5,327 nt of DNA, from positions 1 to 5,327 of the forward strand of contig JAUIBJ010000294.1 of the NCBI GenBank assembly GCA_030428025.1. The letters are read 5' to 3'. Under the pieces are notes generated by a model. It made no database searches. It was not told the DNA's origin and was given only the letters and a program-made list of their open reading frames with translations. The position numbers and the translations under genes are program-made. Source of the DNA: Alphaproteobacteria bacterium. GTDB taxonomy: Bacteria; Pseudomonadota; Alphaproteobacteria; Rhodobacterales; Rhodobacteraceae. Below, piece after piece: positions 4,791 to 5,327 of this stretch (position 1 is its first letter; every line of letters starts with the position of its first letter).

Positions 4791-5327
4791 ATGACGTCGC
4801 AGGATATTCCCATCATAGGTATCGGCGCCCCGGCAGGGGGATGGGACGAGTCTGGAATTCTGTTTGGCGCGATGCCTGTCGATACCGGCGCGGCCTTCCT
4901 TCTGGTCCTGCCACCCGGGGAGGACGGCGAGAGCGGGCAGGCGGAGCGGTTGCAGCCGCAGACTTCTCTGAGCGTGGCGACGGCCGGGGAGGTGACGCAA
5001 CTGGCGGCCGATACAATCTACCTGATTCCGCCCGGCCGGACGATGCGGCTTGACGGGAACGATTTGCGGCTCGGGCCTAAGGAGCGGGACGCGGAGCGGG
5101 CACCTGTCGACGCGCTTTTCCGCGCGCTAGCCGAGGCGCGGGGCGATCAGGCAATCGGCGTCCTGCTGTCGGATACCGGCCACGATGGCACGCGCGGGCT
5201 GCGCGAAATCCGCTCGGCGGGTGGCGTGGGGCTGGTGCAGGCCCCGGCCGAGGCCGCATACAGGGCGATGAAGCGCTCGGCCATCGACAGCGCGGCGGTG
5301 GATTTCGCGTGGCCGGCGGGCGAGATG
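4791..5327 (+). CDS. CheB methylesterase-like domain protein, catalytic Ser and His missing (3' partial)
   Basis: An open frame of 179 codons runs from ATG at 4791 to the end of the window without a stop. The start has GGAAGGG (4779-4785) five bases upstream. The whole visible stretch aligns to a CheB C-terminal domain with no receiver domain in front, as in CheB-CheR fusion proteins. Landmarks are PIIGIGAPAGG (7-17), DTGAAFLLVLPPGED (31-45), YLIPPGRTMRL (77-87), APVDALFRALAE (104-115), AIGVLLSDTGHDGTRGL (121-137) and KRSAID (161-166). CheB enzymes use Ser in GASxGG, His in VQH and Asp in GxxDG. Here the Ser is Pro14 and the QH pair is absent (LLVLPPG), while Asp132 remains, so esterase activity is not expected. 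In alphaproteobacteria such domains commonly head large CheB-CheR-PAS-histidine kinase proteins, and visible proximity to EcfG-type promoters fits a stress-sensing role. Everything downstream is outside the window. Confidence 0.85.
   Translation, partial: MTSQDIPIIGIGAPAGGWDESGILFGAMPVDTGAAFLLVLPPGEDGESGQAERLQPQTSLSVATAGEVTQLAADTIYLIPPGRTMRLDGNDLRLGPKERDAERAPVDALFRALAEARGDQAIGVLLSDTGHDGTRGLREIRSAGGVGLVQAPAEAAYRAMKRSAIDSAAVDFAWPAGEM

Noticed and set aside
4265..5053. 262-codon plus-strand frame across exoD and the CheB-domain start
   Set aside because: It is antisense to exoD and then out of frame with the CheB-like domain, which has a much better start, ribosome binding site and homology pattern.

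Overview
The window looks like chromosome of a high-GC alphaproteobacterium, most likely order Rhodobacterales (Paracoccaceae/Roseobacteraceae type). The grounds are strong GC bias with long antisense shadow frames, a homogentisate dioxygenase with a divergent MarR regulator, a UPF0314/DUF2585 membrane protein, an ExoD protein, and two promoters of the alphaproteobacterial EcfG (general stress sigma factor) type. Genus and species cannot be fixed from the sequence alone. No tRNA, rRNA, CRISPR array, insertion sequence or phage gene was seen.

Left part (1-3610), aromatic amino acid catabolism. hmgA (minus strand, 1632-2996) encodes homogentisate 1,2-dioxygenase with every iron and catalytic residue in place. 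It is divergent from a MarR-family regulator (plus, 3131-3610). The 134 bp between them hold a perfect 12-bp palindrome inside a 20-bp imperfect one, the obvious operator candidate. Downstream of hmgA the minus-strand line is broken by an oppositely oriented DUF2585 membrane protein gene (plus, 1018-1578). It resumes with a metallo-beta-lactamase-fold protein (minus, 14-964) in which all three ligands specific to the second metal site are replaced. A Shine-Dalgarno sequence at the very left edge shows that another minus-strand gene follows.

Right part (3611-5327), likely stress and envelope functions. A 24-residue single-helix membrane peptide (minus, 3677-3751), too short for usual gene calling, lies about 110 bp downstream of a GGAACC-N16-CGTT promoter. 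An ExoD-family membrane protein (minus, 4034-4615) lies downstream of a second promoter with the same GGAAC-N17-CGTT spacing. Divergent from exoD, and running off the right edge, is a protein whose N-terminus is a CheB methylesterase-like domain without the catalytic Ser and His. Such domains are often the front end of large CheB-CheR-PAS-histidine kinase fusions. The suggested link, which is inference, is a small general-stress regulon: two EcfG-type targets beside a possible sensory kinase with a dead CheB domain.

The points most worth a second look are the paired EcfG-type promoters, the stress-linked micro-membrane-protein, the degenerate CheB domain, and the MBL protein with an apparently mononuclear metal site.
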